From contig CAYPST010000091.1 in assembly GCA_964413425.1 (NCBI GenBank), positions 1 through 17,177 on the forward strand: a DNA stretch of 17,177 nucleotides, in the 5' to 3' direction. The notes beneath the pieces are model-generated. The model ran no database searches. It was given only the letters and a program-made list of their open reading frames with translations, and was not told where the DNA came from. How positions within the stretch are numbered: position 1 is the stretch's first letter; each line of letters begins with the position of its first letter. Source of the DNA: DATFLS01 sp964413425. GTDB lineage: Bacteria; Fidelibacterota; JAANXI01. Positions 14,912-17,177 of this stretch are shown one piece after another. Both the position numbers and the translations under genes were made by a program.

Positions 14912-15640
14912 TCAGATTGTGTTCGTGCGGTTTTCCCTGTGTTCCTGATACTCCCGGACCAACCGTTTTGTTATATGATCAGCGATTCTGGTAGGTTCAG
15001 GGAGTTTATATCTGGTGGTGGTTTTAAGCGTCCAGTCGACCGCAAGCGAAAAGTTCGTCCGATGTCCCGGAGAGACGTAGAGTGGTTTCACGTGAGAGCG
15101 CGTGCGAACCACATGGCCAATTTGCGTTTGTTTGTCCATCAACGGCACCCGATCTCCTTTCTGGGTTCCCACCACCTCATGGCTGCCGATCAATCTGGAT
15201 TTTGCGCAACCAATCCCCGGAACCTGCCACCGCCAGCCAAGATGGGCTGCCAGCCCACACCGTCTTTGATGTGCAATGCCGGCTCCGTCAAACATGAGCA
15301 AATCCGGTTTGGTTCGGACCTGCTCCCACACCTTTTCCAGCACCGGGCCTTCCCGAAATACGAGCAATCCGGGTATGTAGGGGTACTGGATCGCCATGGA
15401 ATGCGTTCTGGATTCTGCGAGCTCCAGCTCGACGCGTCCATTCTCCCTGCAGATCACCTGAAAAATGGCAATCGCAGCAAATGCCCGGTTCCAGCGACGA
15501 ACATAGGAAACATCCGCTCCGCCTATCACCTCTGCCGGGGCTGGTGTGGGAGAGAGAACGATCGCCTCACCAATGTGCTCCTGCAGGTGGATTGCTTCTG
15601 CCGGTGTGAGATCCCATGGGTGGTTCCGATCAGGGTTCAC
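14912..15640 (-). CDS. nfi: Endonuclease V (deoxyinosine 3' endonuclease)
   Basis: A 242-residue DNA-repair nuclease that cuts one base 3' of deoxyinosine arising from adenine deamination. Conserved features: GADVSY with metal ligand Asp43, the PYIPG wedge at 87-91, FRE with Glu97, DGAGIAH with Asp118 and His124, IGCAKSRL with Lys147, PLMDK at 166-170, the GHR motif with His193 and YKLPEPTRIAD near the end. In most family members the segment around Asp118 reads DGHG; here the histidine is Ala120. The start is a GTG at 15640 that overlaps the stop of the upstream ATPase as GTGA, indicating coupling. Its presence between transporter and methyltransferase genes is unusual, but the family call is firm. 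Confidence 0.93.
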   Translation of the reverse strand: MNPDRNHPWDLTPAEAIHLQEHIGEAIVLSPTPAPAEVIGGADVSYVRRWNRAFAAIAIFQVICRENGRVELELAESRTHSMAIQYPYIPGLLVFREGPVLEKVWEQVRTKPDLLMFDGAGIAHQRRCGLAAHLGWRWQVPGIGCAKSRLIGSHEVVGTQKGDRVPLMDKQTQIGHVVRTRSHVKPLYVSPGHRTNFSLAVDWTLKTTTRYKLPEPTRIADHITKRLVREYQEHRENRTNTI

Positions 15641-16347
15641 GAGACACGAAGTCCTTTCCCGTTCCCTACGTTTTTCTGATGTTCTCCGGTTAAAATCCGG
15701 ACCACCTTACCGTTCCGCATATTGATAGTGATATTCGCCAATCGCTGAATCACATCTCTGGACTTCGTCCCTATAATCATCATCACTGCCCGCTTCTCAT
15801 TCAGCATCTTAATATAATCCACTACTGTATTATAGGTGTCTTGATCAAGATGCCGGGTCGGCTCGTCCAGAAGCAAGATCTCCGGATACGGCGCCAGGGA
15901 ACGCAACAATGCGGTCAGCTGGTACTGTCCCGCAGACAGCTGGTTCACCGGGGTGTCGGCGTATTTTTCCATGGTGAATTCTTCCAGCAATCGCCGGATG
16001 CGGATCTCACACTCCTCAGTATTTATGCCTCTGTAGCGAAGGCCTAATCCGATATTCTCAGCGACTGTGCCCCGAAAGAGCGTGGGATGCTGGCTAAGGA
16101 ATCCTATTCGCCTTCTGAGCGCAATCCGTTGTTTAGAGGAATGCGCCTCCGTGCTAAACAGGGTGATCGTCCCCACGTCCACCGGATCAATGAGAGCCAG
16201 GAGACGCAATAACGCAGACTTCCCAGCCCGGTTATCCCCGGCGATGGCATAAATTGGTCCGTCCTGAAAGAACAACTGGTCAATATGTATCGAAAAGGAA
16301 GCGTGAACCTGATGATGAATATTATTGATTTCTATTAGATTCTGCAT
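15637..16347 (-). CDS. Tungstate-type ABC transporter ATP-binding protein (TupC-like)
   Basis: A 236-residue ABC ATPase. Walker A reads GDNRAGKS at 37-44, Q-loop Gln86, signature LSAGQ at 137-141, Walker B ILLLDEP at 157-163. The switch histidine normally found in a TH motif is absent: the equivalent stretch reads IIGTKSRDV at 191-199. A loss of this histidine often lowers turnover, so the ATPase may be slow or use another residue. It starts 2 bp after the permease stop, with AAGGA 8 nt upstream of the ATG. The gene pair matches tupBC in order and size. Tungstate specificity rests mainly on the permease, and a molybdate or other oxyanion substrate is possible. Confidence 0.75.
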   Translation of the reverse strand: MQNLIEINNIHHQVHASFSIHIDQLFFQDGPIYAIAGDNRAGKSALLRLLALIDPVDVGTITLFSTEAHSSKQRIALRRRIGFLSQHPTLFRGTVAENIGLGLRYRGINTEECEIRIRRLLEEFTMEKYADTPVNQLSAGQYQLTALLRSLAPYPEILLLDEPTRHLDQDTYNTVVDYIKMLNEKRAVMMIIGTKSRDVIQRLANITINMRNGKVVRILTGEHQKNVGNGKGLRVS

Positions 16348-16349
16348 GG

Positions 16350-16991
16350 CTAGGTATCCTTCTTGAATTGTGCGATATGCAGCCCGCTGTAGACAAGTAC
16401 TCCGAACAGGAAGAGCCCCAGGGCCACAGCCAGGTGTTCCGGGGCATCTGCAAGCTCAAAAACAGGTGTAGAGGGAAATCCTTGCCTGAACACGAAACTG
16501 ATGATGAGGTAAAATCCGCCAATTTCAGTAAAGACCCGGGCAATACCCGCGGTCACAACTCCATATATCTGCTCGCGTTTTTGTTTCGTCATCGTTGCAT
16601 ATATCTGCCGCCGGGTCGCACCAAGCGCGAGAGCATCATCAACAGCAGTTCGGGTATCGGAGACGAACAGATCTGCGGTTAATCCGGCAATAATCGGGAT
16701 GGTCAGCACAGTTCCCCAGAAAATAAATCCGAGCGGTGAAATGAATTGACCGGAGTGCAAATAATAAATGAATACCCCCAGCCCTGTTGCGGGCAGAAAC
16801 ATCCAGATATGCAGGAGATATAAAATCAATCGCCGGAACCGGAAATGATGCAGACCAGTGAGGATTCCGATGGGCAAACCTGACAATAGAGCAAGTATTA
16901 TAATGTAGCCGGCAACTTCCAATGCATTAGCAATATTGAGATAGACTGCCCCGTTAAATTCTATGAGCAATTGAATTGCTTTTATAAGCAT
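16350..16991 (-). CDS. Tungstate-type ABC transporter permease (TupB-like)
   Basis: A 213-residue inner-membrane permease with about five hydrophobic segments. The order matches TupB: an N-terminal segment LEVAGYIIILALLSGLPIGILTGL at 24-47 (described here by position), FLPATGLGVFIYYL at 65-78, IPIIAGLTADL at 98-108, the EAA-like loop DALALGATRRQIYATMTKQ at 119-137, and ARVFTEIGGFYLI at 151-163, where TupB proteins have a GR-x-x-SEVG motif. TupB works with TupC and the binding protein TupA to import tungstate for tungsto-enzymes. It is the first gene of the operon in the window. The ATG has no clear Shine-Dalgarno and lies inside the end of a short upstream frame, so translation may be coupled to that frame. 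Confidence 0.75.
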   Translation of the reverse strand: MLIKAIQLLIEFNGAVYLNIANALEVAGYIIILALLSGLPIGILTGLHHFRFRRLILYLLHIWMFLPATGLGVFIYYLHSGQFISPLGFIFWGTVLTIPIIAGLTADLFVSDTRTAVDDALALGATRRQIYATMTKQKREQIYGVVTAGIARVFTEIGGFYLIISFVFRQGFPSTPVFELADAPEHLAVALGLFLFGVLVYSGLHIAQFKKDT

Positions 16992-17092
16992 GGATGTTCC
17001 GCTGCATTCCCTTCTATACTCTCAGTGAGAAAAATGCCGCCGTCTTCGTTAACAACATAGCCGCGCAACCCAGCAAAATCAATACAATTCAC
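16982..17092 (-). other. Possible 36-codon leader frame overlapping the permease start
   Basis: A GTG at 17092 is preceded by AAGGA with a 7-nt gap and opens a 36-codon frame that stops at TAA 16984-16982, overlapping the first codons of the permease gene. The peptide (VNCIDFAGLRGYVV... ending AAEHPCL) is not one I recognise. The overlap would allow translational coupling, which is notable because the permease ATG lacks its own good ribosome-binding site. The same frame is open upstream apart from one TAA at 17113-17111, so it may instead be the broken tail of an upstream sequence. Confidence 0.3.
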
Positions 17093-17110
17093 TAAATTTT
17101 CCTTCGGGAT

Positions 17111-17176
17111 TTAATTAATCGGATTTATCCCGCCATCCAGAAGACCACGTTTGTCAAAGCGTGGATGAATGGTCTT
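17111..17176 (-). other. Possible C-terminal end of a truncated upstream gene
   Basis: Reading the minus strand from the right edge, one frame is open for 21 codons (ending LLDGGINPIN) before TAA at 17113-17111. The window cuts it off. It could be the end of an upstream coding region, possibly the missing substrate-binding protein, but the fragment is too short to assign to any family. The same DNA contains a competing hairpin (17140-17177). Confidence 0.2.
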
Positions 17177-17177
17177 C
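17140..17177. repeat. Competing inverted repeats at the right edge
   Basis: GAAGACCA at 17140-17147 pairs with TGGTCTTC at 17170-17177, and the overlapping CCACG at 17145-17149 pairs with CGTGG at 17160-17164. The two stems share bases, so they are partly mutually exclusive. The structure may continue beyond the edge, and its function is unknown. Confidence 0.45.

Noticed and set aside
14897..15679. A 260-codon plus-strand open frame
   Set aside because: It is antisense to endonuclease V, which has all family motifs, so it is a shadow frame despite its length.
1..17177. CRISPR arrays, tRNA or rRNA genes, toxin-antitoxin or phage-defence systems
   Set aside because: I looked for spaced direct repeats, cloverleaf-like segments and paired small genes by eye and found none that hold up.

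Overview
This 17.2 kb window is a typical bacterial chromosome segment in which every gene I can support lies on the minus strand. It reads as three successive transcription blocks. The gene content (a GWxTD-domain protein beside a YVTN/two-component-regulator-type propeller, a complete Pho/Pst system, and a Tup-type transporter) and the intergenic sequence resembling the scattered 'cacagattaacacag' type of repeat suggest an uncultured lineage near the FCB group (Calditrichota, Neomarinimicrobiota or KSB1-like). That placement is an inference of low certainty: no rRNA or other marker is present.

Block A (about 1-4360) holds an exported beta-propeller protein, an exported GWxTD protein and a cytosolic member of the isopropylmalate/isocitrate dehydrogenase family. 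In the dehydrogenase-like protein nearly all substrate, metal and catalytic residues are replaced while the fold and dinucleotide motifs remain, so it looks like a pseudoenzyme or an enzyme with a new substrate. The block is bracketed by two inverted copies of a 36-bp repeat (1-36 and 4325-4360, 33/36 identical), arranged like transposon ends.

Block B (about 4768-13150) is a full phosphate regulon: phoB, phoR, pstS, pstC, pstA, pstB, phoU, and then a protein whose C-terminal half carries GDPD/FAM151-like phosphodiesterase motifs. The last gene appears frameshifted near its 3' end: about 72 more codons of protein-like sequence continue in the next frame to 4768. A perfect 11-bp tandem repeat (13128-13149) just upstream of phoB has the period of a PHO box and is the best candidate for PhoB autoregulation.

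Block C (about 13507-16991) is a tightly packed operon, transcribed in the order tungstate-type ABC permease (tupB-like), its ATPase (tupC-like), endonuclease V, protein-L-isoaspartate methyltransferase, and a double-PspC membrane protein. It ends in a clear intrinsic terminator (13507-13543). No substrate-binding protein is visible; it may lie beyond the right edge.

Four stretches longer than about 150 bp lack a convincing gene: 37-219, 4300-4767, 10798-10967 and 13087-13573. The second and fourth hold repeats and stem-loops that look like dispersed non-coding elements. No tRNA, rRNA, CRISPR array, transposase or recombinase gene was seen.
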